A stretch of 64,000 nucleotides of DNA from Pollenia angustigena (Eukaryota; Arthropoda; Insecta; Diptera; Polleniidae): NCBI GenBank assembly GCA_930367215.1, contig OV884059.1:63707393-63771392 (forward strand), given 5' to 3'. Both the position numbers and the translations under genes were made by a program. The notes beneath the pieces are model-generated. The model saw only the letters and a program-made list of their open reading frames with translations, was not told where the DNA came from and did no database searches. Shown here piece by piece: positions 30,596-41,034 of the stretch. Positions within the stretch are counted from its first letter, which is position 1, and each line of letters begins with the position of its first letter.

Positions 30596-31838
30596 GAGGC
30601 TGAGAGTGGTGCAGATAAACTTGCACCACTGTGAAGCGGCCTCAACCGAATTAGTAACCCACCTCATTGACAACAATGTGGACGTGGCTTTAATCCAAGA
30701 GCCCTGGATTAACAAAAACCGGGTAGTTGGATTAAAGATCACGGGGTATACCTTGTTCGTATCCCGCTCTGATGAGAAGGTACGGACTTGTATACTGGCG
30801 AGAACTGAACTTAAATTTATGATTTCTCATTCTTTCAGTAATGGAGACCTCACGGTTGTGACAGGGGAAGCCAAGGACAAAACGGTCCTGGCACTGGCAT
30901 CGGCATACTTGCCATATGAAGCTGCCGATCCACCTGGTGAAAAATTTCGAGAGTTGGTGGAGCACTCGGGCAGAAGCGGCTCGAGGCTGGTACTAGGATG
31001 TGACGCCAATGCACACCATTCCCAATGGGGTAGTGCCGACATCAACAAAAGAGGTGAGTCTATGTTTGATTTTATTGTTGCCAGCAATCTTTTTATCTGT
31101 AACAGGGGGAATACGCCAACGTTCAGAACTAGGGATAGAGAGGCAGTGATAGATATAACATTGACGAACTGTAGGGAATTAGTAGAGGACTGGAGGGTGG
31201 CTTTGGATTTTTCCTTCTCTGATCATAATCGTCTGTCCTTTAGTCTAATGTTTGAGAGGTCGAAAAGGTGTCCATATGGGAATCCGAGAAGGACGGATTG
31301 GGATTCGTTTTCGGGACTAGTGCAACGGAACCTTAGGGTTACACGGAACTGGGAGTCGACTCCGGCCGGTGTGGAGCAACTGGTAAACACCTTCACGGGG
31401 GTATTGACCAGTAGCTATGAGCGATCCTGTCCGTTAAATTTTCCGGGCAGGCGTACACAGCCAAGATGGTGGACAGACGAGTTGAAAACTCAAAGGTCCA
31501 CCGTCAGAAGGCTGTTCAATAGGGCGAAGTATACGCGCAGGGATGAGGATTGGAGTAACTTCAAGTTGAGTTACGGGAGGTATAAGGGAGATATTAGAAG
31601 GGCGAAAAGGGACTCGTGGATTAAGTTTAGCGAGTCAGTTGAATCCGTGAATGAGATGTCTACGTTCAGAAGAATTTTATCTAAGGACTGGAATCTGGCT
31701 CTGAATCTCTCTGTCTGCTTATGGAGACTCACTTTCCGGGGTGTGTGGATCCTGGGTCGGGGGAACAGGCTGTATGTGGTGACCCCTTCTCTGGTTCGGG
31801 CTCAGGCGGTGAGGAAAGGGAGACGGTGGGGGATATGA
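30582..31838 (+). CDS. LINE ORF2, endonuclease part
   Basis: ATG at 30582 overlaps the end of ORF1, suggesting reinitiation. The first 230 residues are an apurinic-like endonuclease: RVVQINLHHCEAA, DVALIQEPWINKN (catalytic Glu), LASAYLPYE, LVLGCDANAHHSQWGS, IDITLTN and FSDHNRLSF. A linker with PRWWTDELKTQRS and RRLFNRAKYTRRDEDW follows. The sense reading ends near 31690 at LSKDW, where a one-base loss shifts the frame; the residues from there to the stop at 31838 are nonsense. The continuation is the overlapping frame that includes 31721-32872. Confidence 0.88.
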   Translation: MINPKRLRVVQINLHHCEAASTELVTHLIDNNVDVALIQEPWINKNRVVGLKITGYTLFVSRSDEKVRTCILARTELKFMISHSFSNGDLTVVTGEAKDKTVLALASAYLPYEAADPPGEKFRELVEHSGRSGSRLVLGCDANAHHSQWGSADINKRGESMFDFIVASNLFICNRGNTPTFRTRDREAVIDITLTNCRELVEDWRVALDFSFSDHNRLSFSLMFERSKRCPYGNPRRTDWDSFSGLVQRNLRVTRNWESTPAGVEQLVNTFTGVLTSSYERSCPLNFPGRRTQPRWWTDELKTQRSTVRRLFNRAKYTRRDEDWSNFKLSYGRYKGDIRRAKRDSWIKFSESVESVNEMSTFRRILSKDWNLALNLSVCLWRLTFRGVWILGRGNRLYVVTPSLVRAQAVRKGRRWGI

Positions 31839-32872
31839 TTACCTTGGATAAGGTAACATGGGCGGTAAATACCTTTGGGTCCTACAAATCGGCGGGGCCA
31901 GATGGTATATTTCCGGCGATGTTACAGAATATCGGGAAATCATCACTCCTGTTGTTGGTGGAACTGTTTAGGGTATGTGTGCTGAACGGGTACATTCCTA
32001 GGAGGTGGAGGGAGGTTAGGGTAGTTTTTATTCCCAAGGCGGGTAGAACCGGTCACTCTAAACCCAAGGATTTTAGACCAATCAGCTTGTCGTCTTTTCT
32101 CTTGAAGACGTTGGAAAGACTGATTGATCTACATCTGAGGACGAAGATTGACGCAGGCATCGTCAGCGGCGCCCAACACTCCTACCTTAAAGGTAGATCT
32201 GTTGAGAGTGCGTTGCATGATGTGGTTGGTTATGTGGAGCGGGGTTTGCGAACCAGGGAATACACCCTGGCGGCATTCCTTGACATAGAGGGCGCCTTTA
32301 ACAATTTGAGGATAGAGGCCATAAGGCAGGCACTGATTGACCTAAGGGTTCCGTTGTTCTTGGTCGAATGGATAACTATGATGCTTAGCAGCAGAGTTAT
32401 TCACTCGGACTGGGGAAACGAACGCTTAAGGAAATCGGTGACTAGAGGGACCCCACAGGGAGGAGTTCTCTCTCCCTTATTGTGGCTTCTGGCCGTCAAT
32501 GTCGTTCTGAGACGTTTTGACAGAATGGGTCAGAAGGTCGTAGCCTACGCGGATGATGTGGTGATATTGGTGTCGGGACAGTTTCTGCCGACAATTAGCG
32601 ACATCATGCAAGGGGCGCTGGGCGAACTGGCGGCATGGGCAAGTGACAAGGGACTGGGAGTAAATCCGGAGAAGACGGAGTTGGTTCTTTTCACTAGGAG
32701 GTACAAGGTGGAGGAGTTAAGACTGCCGGTACTGGGAGGAGTGGAGCTTGGACTATCTGATAGTGCTAAGTATCTGGGGGTTTTTCTGGACGAAAGCTGT
32801 CATGGGGTAGGAATACTCAGGAGAGACTCAAAAGGGGTCTCAATGCTTACTATGCTTGCAGATCATCGATAG
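31721..32872 (+). CDS. LINE ORF2, reverse transcriptase part
   Basis: Continues ORF2 after the frameshift. RT motifs in order are KSAGPDGIFPAMLQ, PRRWREVRVVFIPKAGR, DFRPISLSSFLLKTLERL, HSYLKGRSVESALHDVV, LAAFLDIEGAFNNL (first catalytic Asp), GTPQGGVLSPLLWLL and AYADDVVILVSG (catalytic YADD, about 32542-32577). Sense ends near 32800 at GVFLDES; a one-base shift moves the rest (LSWGRNTQERLKRGLNAYY type) into the frame that holds 32899-34179. The Met at 31721 is not a true start. Confidence 0.9.
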   Translation: METHFPGCVDPGSGEQAVCGDPFSGSGSGGEERETVGDMITLDKVTWAVNTFGSYKSAGPDGIFPAMLQNIGKSSLLLLVELFRVCVLNGYIPRRWREVRVVFIPKAGRTGHSKPKDFRPISLSSFLLKTLERLIDLHLRTKIDAGIVSGAQHSYLKGRSVESALHDVVGYVERGLRTREYTLAAFLDIEGAFNNLRIEAIRQALIDLRVPLFLVEWITMMLSSRVIHSDWGNERLRKSVTRGTPQGGVLSPLLWLLAVNVVLRRFDRMGQKVVAYADDVVILVSGQFLPTISDIMQGALGELAAWASDKGLGVNPEKTELVLFTRRYKVEELRLPVLGGVELGLSDSAKYLGVFLDESCHGVGILRRDSKGVSMLTMLADHR

Positions 32873-32898
32873 GTAGGAGCTGGGGACTCCGGCCGTCA

Positions 32899-34179
32899 GT
32901 GGTGGGATGGCTGTACACTACGTATGGATGCTGTGTTTGGTGGGAGTCATTGAGATTGGCAAGTCGTAGGAACCTTCTTTCTAAGGCTCAGAGGTGTGCT
33001 TCAATTGGCATGACAGATGCCTTGAGAAGTACTCCTCAGGCTGCCCTGGATGTCATTCTACATCTTCTGCCCATTGAGCAGTATGTGATGGGAATGGCGG
33101 CTAGGAGCATTCTTAGACTGAGGGAGTTAGGACTTACGAGGAATGACACTCAGGGTCACTCACGGATCCTGGGTGAGATTGAGGCTGGTGGCTATTGCCT
33201 GGGACCACCGGGATCCACTGATTATGTTAGCACCAGTTTGGATTTTGGTCGGTTGCCAGAGGTAATAATGCCCTCTAGGGAGAGCTGGTCGGGCAGGGGC
33301 AGATTATTTGGTGGATTTGCTATTTTCACTGATGGCTCAAATATGAGGGGCACGGGTGCAGGGGTCTACATTGAGGATCTGAACATAAGAAGGTCACATA
33401 GGCTTCCTGACGACTGCAGTGTTCAAGCGGAGGTTCTGGGGGTCTGGAGGGCTGTGGAACTGATGAGGGACAACATTGATAGGGGCTCGGAGGTCACTAT
33501 ATATGTGGACAGCCAGGCGGCTCTTATGGCCGTAAGGGGCTGTTATGTGAACTCCAGGCTGGTTGATGAGTGTAGGAGGGCTCTGAGGGGAGCCTTAGGG
33601 GAATATCTGCTAACGTTATGCTGGGTGCCGGGTCATTGCGACATAGGCGGCAATGAGATTGCTGATGAGTTGGCAAGACAGGGCTCAGAGATGGAGGATC
33701 CTGACTGTGTGGAGGCGGTTAGGCCTCCATTGGGCTTCTATTTTGGTAGAATTAGGGAATGGATACTGAGCGTGACCAATCGGGCCTGGGGGAGCCGAAC
33801 GGACTGTCGGGTATCACGGACACTGTGGCCGGTGCTTAGGAAGTCCGATTCGGTGTCGCTGTTGGGCAGGAGCAGGGTCTGCGTTAGGACCATGATAGGA
33901 ATTATCACGGGCCACTGTATGATAGGCAGGATGGCGGTGAGGATGGGATCCGACTTGTCGGATATATGCAGGTTGTGCGAGGACACTGAGGAGTTGGAGT
34001 CAGTTGAGCACTTTCTGTGCCACTGTCCCAGGTTGCAGGGTAGCAGGTTGAGGTGGCTGGGCAGTAGATTCCTGGGCGAATTAGGGGATGTCTCGGGTTG
34101 CGGACTCGAGAATTTGATAGGATTCGTAATGGGGATGGCCTGGCTGCGCAAGGAGAGACTGGGTGCTAACCGCACGTAG
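32899..34179 (+). CDS. LINE ORF2, RT thumb and RNase H part
   Basis: The frame is open from the shift near 32800 to TAG at 34177-34179. It begins with the conserved thumb region (VGWLYTTYGCCVWWESLRLA). About seven residues usual between YTT and YG are missing, an in-frame deletion. The RNase H domain starts near 33318: FTDGSNMRGTGAG (Asp), VQAEVLGVWRA (Glu), TIYVDSQAALMAV (Asp) and WVPGHCDIGGNEIADELA (Asp). All four acidic residues are present. It degrades the RNA strand during element copying. A CxxC...H...C cluster (CRLCEDTEE, then VEHFLCHCPRL) near the C-terminus is typical of the group. Confidence 0.9.
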   Translation: MVGWLYTTYGCCVWWESLRLASRRNLLSKAQRCASIGMTDALRSTPQAALDVILHLLPIEQYVMGMAARSILRLRELGLTRNDTQGHSRILGEIEAGGYCLGPPGSTDYVSTSLDFGRLPEVIMPSRESWSGRGRLFGGFAIFTDGSNMRGTGAGVYIEDLNIRRSHRLPDDCSVQAEVLGVWRAVELMRDNIDRGSEVTIYVDSQAALMAVRGCYVNSRLVDECRRALRGALGEYLLTLCWVPGHCDIGGNEIADELARQGSEMEDPDCVEAVRPPLGFYFGRIREWILSVTNRAWGSRTDCRVSRTLWPVLRKSDSVSLLGRSRVCVRTMIGIITGHCMIGRMAVRMGSDLSDICRLCEDTEELESVEHFLCHCPRLQGSRLRWLGSRFLGELGDVSGCGLENLIGFVMGMAWLRKERLGANRT

Positions 34180-34419
34180 GGCGGATTTGGTTTAAGTGGG
34201 ATTTCTCTCGGTGTTGGTCCTTTACCTTCTTTTCTTTCCTTTCTTTTCTACCTATCTTTCGGATCTGTCTTATGCTTTTGCTGCTTATTTCACCTACTTT
34301 ATACCTTCTTAGCTATCTCTAATTAAGGCGTCACAATGGACCATATTGGTCTCTGGGTGAAGGTGTGAAGGGAACTTCACACCGGCCTTTCTACCTACCT
34401 ACCTACCTAGTAAATAATT

Positions 34420-35540
34420 GAGTTTGAATTATCGTTCAATTTCAATTTCACTTCATTTCAATTTCTAGAACTTACCCGATAAAATAATATAATTCTTTGA
34501 GTAAACATACCTTTGTCGTTTTTTCTTTTGTGAAATGAATTATTAAAATTTGGTGAAAAAATGGAAGCTTAATTACTCCCTAAACTTGACTGGTGTTTTA
34601 ATTCCAACGGACACATACATACATTTGGTTTGTGTATTCGACTTAAAATTTAAAAAAAAATTACACATTTAACAGAAATACTATATATTATTATTATTCG
34701 CTTAATCGGTATAAATTCTTCGATTAATCCTTTAATCGAAATAACTAATTTTAAATTGTTCGAACAATTATTCGTCTAAAATGGTTCGAATAATCGAACA
34801 AGAATTAATCGACTATTTACTATCAAAGGTAAAAACCGCTAATAAAAATCAAGTAGAAATATTGATTGAAACAGTAAAAAATTTGGTAGAAATTAAAAAA
34901 CTTTTGAATCAAGCGTTTGTTTGAAAATATTTTAGCAAATATTTTTTTCTGTGTGTTGAGAAATTTGGTCCAAACAAAGCAGCCAGACGATCAAGTTTTG
35001 CCTTTCCATTCCTTTCAATTTGCAATACATTCTTACTTTTTTACTAACACACTCACACTTTTTAAATTGACCACCAGGTGGCTTTCGGCTTCACCTTTCC
35101 ATTTGTTTGGCAATTTTACTTTCAATTTAACAGCTGATTACATGTTTGTCTTTATAAATTTTTTTTAAAAGCAGCCTACGTCACAGCTGCCAATTTTTGA
35201 TTATTTTGACAAACAGTACATATGTATATGTAAAAGACTATCAAGAAAATCTTAATCGTGTGGCTGCAATGTAAGAGACGTTTTGTTTAAAAAAAAGTAA
35301 TAATTTTATATATTATCCCCAACACTTATTCTATGTAACCGCCATCGCATCAAAACCTTTCGGAAAATTAGTTGTATTGAAAACTAATGACGCCTTTTAT
35401 TATTTTTCTAATGTTAAGCCAATAATTTTCCAAATATTAAATACATAGGCGCATATTCATAAATTATTACCACGTGTTAACTTTTTTAAGTACCTATTTA
35501 AGTTATTCACAGATGATTACTTTCAGCATAAAAAGTCTAC
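34420..35540. other. No gene recognised
   Basis: AT-rich. A run of ATTCG/CGAAT and TTAATCGA palindromic motifs (34690-34820) may mark an old MITE. Open frames show no motifs. Confidence 0.4.
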
Positions 35541-35608
35541 GCTTACCCAGCAAACATATTGGCAAGCGTTTTGTAAATTAAGATTGCAGCAAGCTTGCAT
35601 AAATAAGA

Positions 35609-35731
35609 GTTTTGCGAATGTCGTTGACAATTTGCTTACTAAAACGAGTGTTTTGCGAATGTTTTTGGTAATTTGCTTGCAAATGCAAGTGTTTTGCGAA
35701 CGTCGTTGACAATTTGCTTGCTAATGCAAGT
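35609..35731. repeat. 41-bp tandem repeat, three copies
   Basis: GTTTTGCGAATG-type units begin at 35609, 35650 and 35691, exactly 41 bases apart. They share GACAATTTGCTTGC and end in GCAAGT. The array lies just after CCCAGCAAACAT (35548), a MITE-type terminus. Confidence 0.85.
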
Positions 35732-36096
35732 GTTTCATAAATTTAAGCAAAACGTGTCATTTTCGGGGTTAAAAATTGTGCTTATAAGTTGTGTTAATAA
35801 ATTGTGTTAAATTGTTGCTAAAGTTGTTAAATTAAGTGTGCTTGATACTTTTAAATATCATTTGCTTTTAAAAAAGGTAATTATCTACTTATTTAATGTT
35901 TGCAGCAAAAAAAAAAAAAAGAAAAGTGTTGTGCCAACAGCACCGAAATTTTTGAGAATGTATGGAACGGTGCGGCTGCAAGTACCCAGAGTTAATTTGT
36001 GGAACAGGAGGTTGTGCCTGAAGGACAAAATAATTTAGATTTCTTGTTGCCAAACGTAGATTATATTTCTGAACACGAGAATTATATTTCTGATAA

Positions 36097-36199
36097 AACA
36101 CCAGATCATCATACGCTTGACGAAGTAACATCAAAAGTTATATGCTTCTACACCAGATCGTCTTATATATTTGTGCCACTCATAGCAGATCATGTCGCA
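36097..36199 (+). repeat. Left arm of a 100-bp inverted duplication
   Basis: The stretch from ACACCAGATCATCATACGC to GCAGATCATGTCGC recurs inverted at 36758-36860 with about 94% identity by eye. The two arms enclose a small ORF (36307-36591). Both arms can be translated to the same SKVICFYTRSSYIFVPLIAD peptide on opposite strands. Confidence 0.8.
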
Positions 36200-36306
36200 G
36201 AACAATTTCAATTACATCGCCGACCCCATTAATGATGATATCGCATCCTCACAAACTATTTATGTGATGCAACCAAGTCCAAGCACAACAACTACATCTT
36301 TGGATA

Positions 36307-36591
36307 GTGCAACGTTTTACATTTTTTTCGGCAGCAATTCAATCATTAATCAGCGACCCATGTCGAAAGGCTGTTAAAAAGGCGGAGGGTAATAATAAGC
36401 TAATATTGCTGCGTCTAACAGAAAATGTTGAGAGGATGCGCAAAGATATCATTGAACTTAAAAAAGCGGTATCACATAATAACAATACTATTATACCAAG
36501 CAAGCCGTTTGCTAATATTGAAGACCTCCTCAATTTTGAGAAAACTATACTGGAAGATATAGATAAATTGTCCTTACTGCTAAGAATTTAA
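36307..36591 (+). CDS. Small ORF with DUF4806-like start, possible transposon gene remnant
   Basis: 94 codons. After about 30 residues the product has a heptad-like, charged stretch (LTENVERMRKDIIELKKAV), then PSKPFANIEDLLNFEKTIL. That arrangement, a coiled coil followed by F.....EDL..FE, resembles the beginning of DUF4806 proteins, which are often multiplied in insect genomes by transposition. The rest of that domain is absent. It lies between the arms of an inverted duplication, which favours a mobile origin. The Met chosen is simply the first in frame. It could be non-coding. Confidence 0.3.
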   Translation: MQRFTFFSAAIQSLISDPCRKAVKKAEGNNKLILLRLTENVERMRKDIIELKKAVSHNNNTIIPSKPFANIEDLLNFEKTILEDIDKLSLLLRI

Positions 36592-36757
36592 ATTTGAAAT
36601 GTCCGGTGACTGTATAGTGATTTCAATTTTATTTCTATTTTTAGAAGGCAGATCTAAAAAGATTGTCAACATCCAATTCGAGAAAATTTGTTACATAAGC
36701 GTGGCAGAAGATCATGACTGACAACGTTGCTGAGAGCTTTTCCTGGCGACATGATCT

Positions 36758-36860
36758 GCTATGAGTGGCACAAATATATAAGACGATCTGGTGTAGAAGC
36801 ATATAACTTTTGATGCTACTTCCTCAAGCGTATGGTGATCTGGTGTTTCGTTAAAACTAA
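36758..36860 (-). repeat. Right arm of the 100-bp inverted duplication
   Basis: Reverse complement of 36097-36199 with a few substitutions (for example CTTGAGGAAGTAG for CTTGACGAAGTAA). Confidence 0.8.
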
Positions 36861-37297
36861 GATTTTCGGCACGGTAAATATAAGGAAGCGATGATTGAAG
36901 CGGCTTATCATATAAGTTATGCAAGTCTTGTACCCTTAGCCCGTGAAGTACAAATTCGTTATCAGTTATCAGAAATGGAAATAAGTTTGAAAATGAATTT
37001 TTGTACTAAATAAAAGTTGTCAGGTGCAATAGATGATAAATAAAAGTTTTTAGTTTTAACAAATTTGTAAGTGTCATCACTTTGTACTGTGGATTTTTTA
37101 GAATCAATATGTGTATGATGATTTCCATGCACACTCTGCTCAACTAATCTGTTCTAAATTTGGGACGGAACATTATTATTTTTCTTCACAAGTTTCTTAA
37201 TTTTTCCCCATTTATTTTCAAACTTGAAATTGCTGCAATTAATTTGTTGATATAAAATACAAGTTTTTAAAATATAAAATTGCAAAAAACATGCATG

Positions 37298-37371
37298 TGG
37301 CCCATGAGGGGATCGAACCCGCGACCTTCGCGTTATTAGCACGACGCTCTAACCAACTGAGCTAATGGGCC
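37298..37371 (-). tRNA. tRNA-Ile (AAT)
   Basis: On the minus strand all 74 bases equal the genes at 6286 and 27494 (anticodon AAT). A six-T terminator follows about eight bases downstream. Flanking sequences differ from those of the other copies. Confidence 0.97.
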
Positions 37372-38010
37372 ATATGTGTAGGGTGTAGCCGCTAGTTTAA
37401 AAGTTGGGAAATTGAAAGTGCTTTATTACTAAGAATCAGATGAGTATTCAGTAGTGGTCTTAAACAACCGATAGCACTATTGTTGGTTTCTGACTATCGT
37501 ATCACCATCGACAGTTTTCAATACAATCGATAGTTTTTTGTTTTTCTCAAATTATTTTTTTCGTTTAATAACGTTTGAATGAAACAAAACTTAGCAGCAT
37601 CTTTTTTTTATAATTTTTATAAATGTATGAAGCATAAATTACGCAGATTATCATGACGATAATGCTCAAACTTCAGTCTTCCAGTATGAAATGACAGCCA
37701 ATATAAGGAACATACAATTTTATGGGCTAATTTTAGGTTACTGACGACTTATTTGGGACCCTAGGTTTTCTATGTTATAAAGTTTTATCTGTTAAAAGTC
37801 TCTTACTTATTTTGTTAGAAATGTTTTGAATTTTGTAGGAAATATTGTAAGTTTTAAAATATCGCGTACTTTTTCCTTTTTGCCATAGAATAAGTTACTT
37901 TAAAAATTTTTGGTGCGGAAATAAACATATTAATGAAACAAATGAAATCAAGCCTAACTAAAAATATTAAAAATTTAAAATTTACAGTTCAACTAAAAAA
38001 CATAATTGTT
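37372..38010. other. No gene recognised
   Basis: AT-rich, with several CGATAG motifs at 37470-37535. No ORF with a family motif. Confidence 0.4.
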
Positions 38011-38638
38011 ATACCCACACCACAATAGTGGAGAGGGTATTATGCATTTGTGCTGATATGTGTAACTCCTTAAAATATTAGTCCTAGACCCACCTTAAAG
38101 TATACCGATCGCCTTAAAATCACTTTCTGAGTCGAACAAACGATGTCCGCTGGCTGGCTGTCCATGTAACCTTGTGCGCAAAGTACAATTTTTGAGATAA
38201 TTTGATGAAATTATGGCACAAGGACCAAGCCTATTGAAAATGGGCCGAATCGTAGGACCACGAGGGAAGATAGGGGGAAATTTCTTCCTCTCAGAAACTA
38301 TCAAACCGATTTAATGAAATTTAAAACATAGATAGAACCATATCTATATGGACACAAAATGTATGCATTTTTTAAAAAATAGGGCCACGAGGGGAGATAG
38401 GGGCAATTTCTGCCTCTCTATATGGACACATTAGCTATACAGTTTTTCAAAAATAGGACCACATCGGGAGGTAGGGGGCACTTTCTGCCTCTCACAAACT
38501 TTCAAACCGAATTTAATGAAGTTTATAAACATATATTAATCCAGATTTATATGGACATATAAGCATGATGTGTTTTTAAATACTGTGGTGTAGGGTTTCA
38601 TATGGTCGGGCTTGACCGACTATACTTTCTTACTTGTT
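38011..38638 (+). repeat. Dispersed fly repeat, family B
   Basis: Starts ATACCCACACCACAATAGTGG and ends TGGTCGGGCTTGACCGAC followed by TATACTTTCTTACTTG. Inside, a block with CCACGAGGGGAGATAGGGG and TTTCTGCCTCTC occurs three times in diverged form. Same ends as 40309-40912 and, inverted, 18967-19373. Confidence 0.7.
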
Positions 38639-38940
38639 CCATATTGTACTTGATCAACAAGAGGGAAATAACTCAAAATTTAATTTTTTCCCCCCCTTTT
38701 CAGAAGAAATCGATACGTAATAGTCATATCTACCCGCTGTACTATTTTTTATTATCATGCTATTTTTTCCCCCTTATTGGTATTAAAAAGGTTGGCTTGA
38801 AAATTATTTTTATAGCAAGCCTTTAATGTAGAAATGAAAATTTTTTTTGCTTCTTTTGAATATTTTAAAATTTTTAGTTAGTACCCTGATACTGATTAAG
38901 TGTGATATTTGTTTTTATTTTTTTCTGTTTTACTTTTCTT
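38639..38940 (+). repeat. Direct repeat, copy 1 (partner at 41710-42020)
   Basis: Shared landmarks in the same order: CATATTG.ACTTGATCAA, AGAAATCGATAC, CGCTGTA, ATCATGCTATTTT, TATTAAAAAGGTT and TGATTAAGTG.GAT. About 300 bases, moderately diverged. Confidence 0.7.
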
Positions 38941-39307
38941 TCAAACGCAGTTGAAACGTATTAAATTGTAATAAAATGTAACCAAACAGTTTAAGTTATT
39001 TGGCGTTTAAAAGAGAAATATTTCAACAAATTAATTTTTGTAAATCCAAACATTATTTTTTCAAATGTATCTTTTAGATACAGAAAAATATACAATCTAA
39101 TTGTTATGCCAGCGTTAGAGGGGAAATATAATTAAATACAATAAAAAATATAATAATTTACTCATCAAATGATTTGTAAATACACATTACGAACTACAAA
39201 AAAGAAAACAAAAAAATTAAAAACAATATTGAGATTAAATTTTATTCATTAAAACCAACTAAACCGAGAAAAAGAGAATATCAAAATGTTGAGGTTGATT
39301 TAAAAAG
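38941..39307. other. No gene recognised
   Basis: AT-rich linker between repeats. Nothing identifiable. Confidence 0.4.
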
Positions 39308-39315
39308 GCCACAGG

Positions 39316-39633
39316 CAGCGTTGCCGTTTTGGTTACTTTTAACCAAAATTGGTTACTTTTTTCTCAATGTGTACTTGTGTACTTTTATTCCATTTTGGTT
39401 AATTTTTTCAATACAAAAATAACCCATTTTTTGTTTTGGAACAAGAACTAACCCCTTTTTTTTGTCTTAATTTGTGTGAATCTAAACCCAATACATACAA
39501 AAACAGTTTCTTCTTTAGACATATTTTTAAACTGAAGTGCAATTAAAATATGTAGTACTTCTGATACAAAATAATTTTGGATACTTTTTTTTAACTTTTT
39601 GGTAACAAATTTTTTTTGGTCGTGGCAACGCTG
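39316..39633. mobile_element. hAT-type MITE, 318 bp
   Basis: The ends are CAGCGTTGCCGTTTTGG and, inverted, CAGCGTTGCCACGACC. The 8-bp flanks GCCACAGG (39308-39315) and GCTACAAG (39634-39641) match at six of eight positions, an aged target duplication. Subterminal GGTTACTTTT motifs parallel the GGTACTTTT motifs of the hAT at 3821-5791, so the two may be related. Confidence 0.75.
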
Positions 39634-39919
39634 GCTACAAGTAATAATCGGTTGTGTTTTACAGTAAAAGTGAAATGGAGAAGGGTCGAGGGGAAGCAAA
39701 AAGAAGATATGGAAAATAGAAACACGTAGATACACTTACACACTCGTACAAACGAATGCAAATGTTCAATATTTGCGGTTGTATTTTTCAGATACAAATT
39801 CTCTTTCATCAAACCAGGCAATATAAAGATTAAAGAGTTAATTTTTGTATTATTTTAAGAGTTGACTAAATAAAGGGAGAAAAAATCCGATTAGATCATG
39901 TTAAAGCTCATACTCAGTT

Positions 39920-41034
39920 CACTGATGGGATTTTTGGTACAATTGTACCAAATTTGATACAATCGAAACTTTATTGAAATACTGGTACAATAAATCCATT
40001 TTTAATGCAATTAAAAATCAAAAAAATTATCCACGAAGTTTTATCATATCTTTGAGGTTGATTCAGTCACGTTTATTTTCAATAATACAATTTATATTTA
40101 CATATCTCATGATGCTATACTAACATATTTAGAACATGCATACATAAGTATATGTACTCGTATCCCTGTAGGAAGTCTGGGATCAAGTGTTTCCAAATCG
40201 CCTCTTTTGTATGTGGTTTTGGTGGCACTGTCAACCAAGCGCCCACGTTATCGTCTGCCTTTGAGAAAAAAGAGAAATATATAAATTTTAGTTTCTTCTT
40301 AGTTTTGTGTACCCACACCAGAATAGTGGAGAAGGTAATATGCATTTGTGTGTAGCGCTAAAAAATATAAATACTACACTGATCGACTCAGAATCACTTT
40401 CTGAGTAGATTTAACGATGACTCTCCGTTTGGCTGGTTGTTTCTGGATGTAACGTTGTGCGCAAAGTAAAGTTCGCTATATTTTAGGTAATTCGATAAAA
40501 TTTTGTACATAGGTTTCAATACATAACGACAAAGCCTACTGAAAATGGTGAGAATCGGTACATAATTTTATATGGCCCCCATACAAACTTCTTTTCGGAA
40601 GAGTGTTCTTGCCTATAAATCATCTTATTACGTATTTAGATCACATTTGGCCCATTTTATTTCAATCTTAATCATCTTTACAAATTTTATTGGAATCGGT
40701 CCGAATTTGACGATTGCATAGAAATACTACTCCCCAAAATAGCTTTTAATGCCATAACTTCCTTATAAATGTTGGTCATATGCATAATTTTTTGTTCTGA
40801 CGGGTCCATGATTTCCCATGGAACCCAAATAACGTACACTCTCGAAAATGTGTCTTTATACACTGTGGTGTACGGTGATCGGGCTTGACCGACTATACTT
40901 TCTAACTCGTTTTGTTTTTATTGAGTAAAGAAGTGATTTTTATTTTTAGCGAAATTTAGGTACAATTTATTTCAATTTGGCACAATTTTGCTAATGAGAC
41001 AGTACAATTTAACAATTGTCAGATCCCAACAGTG
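39920..41034. mobile_element. hAT-like element with CACTG ends and a nested family B repeat
   Basis: The ends are CACTGATGGGATTTTTGG and, inverted, CACTGTTGGGATCTGAC. Flanking octamers ACTCAGTT (39912-39919) and GCTAAGTT (41035-41042) agree at six of eight positions. The motifs TACAATT and TGGTACAA recur near both ends. The centre is occupied by a family B repeat (40309-40912). No transposase. Confidence 0.6.
40309..40912 (+). repeat. Dispersed fly repeat, family B, nested copy
   Basis: Starts GTACCCACACCAGAATAGTGG and ends GATCGGGCTTGACCGACTA followed by TACTTTCTAACTCG. Inserted inside the hAT-like element 39920-41034. Confidence 0.7.

Larger units (their letters stand above)
28653..34407 (+). 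mobile_element. Full-length LOA/I-type LINE with 12-bp target duplication
   Basis: A 12-bp direct repeat TAGTAAATAATT flanks it (28641-28652 and 34408-34419). The GC-richer body contrasts sharply with the AT-rich surroundings. Order: a 5' UTR of about 325 bases, ORF1 (to 30595), and ORF2 with endonuclease, reverse transcriptase and RNase H (30582-34179). A 3' UTR of about 230 bases ends in four CTAC units instead of poly(A). RNase H and the non-A tail fit the I/LOA group, not jockey. ORF1 and ORF2 carry several frameshifts, so this copy is inactive despite being full length. Confidence 0.9.

Noticed and set aside
33738..34175. 145-codon minus-strand ORF
   Set aside because: Antisense shadow of the LINE RNase H frame.
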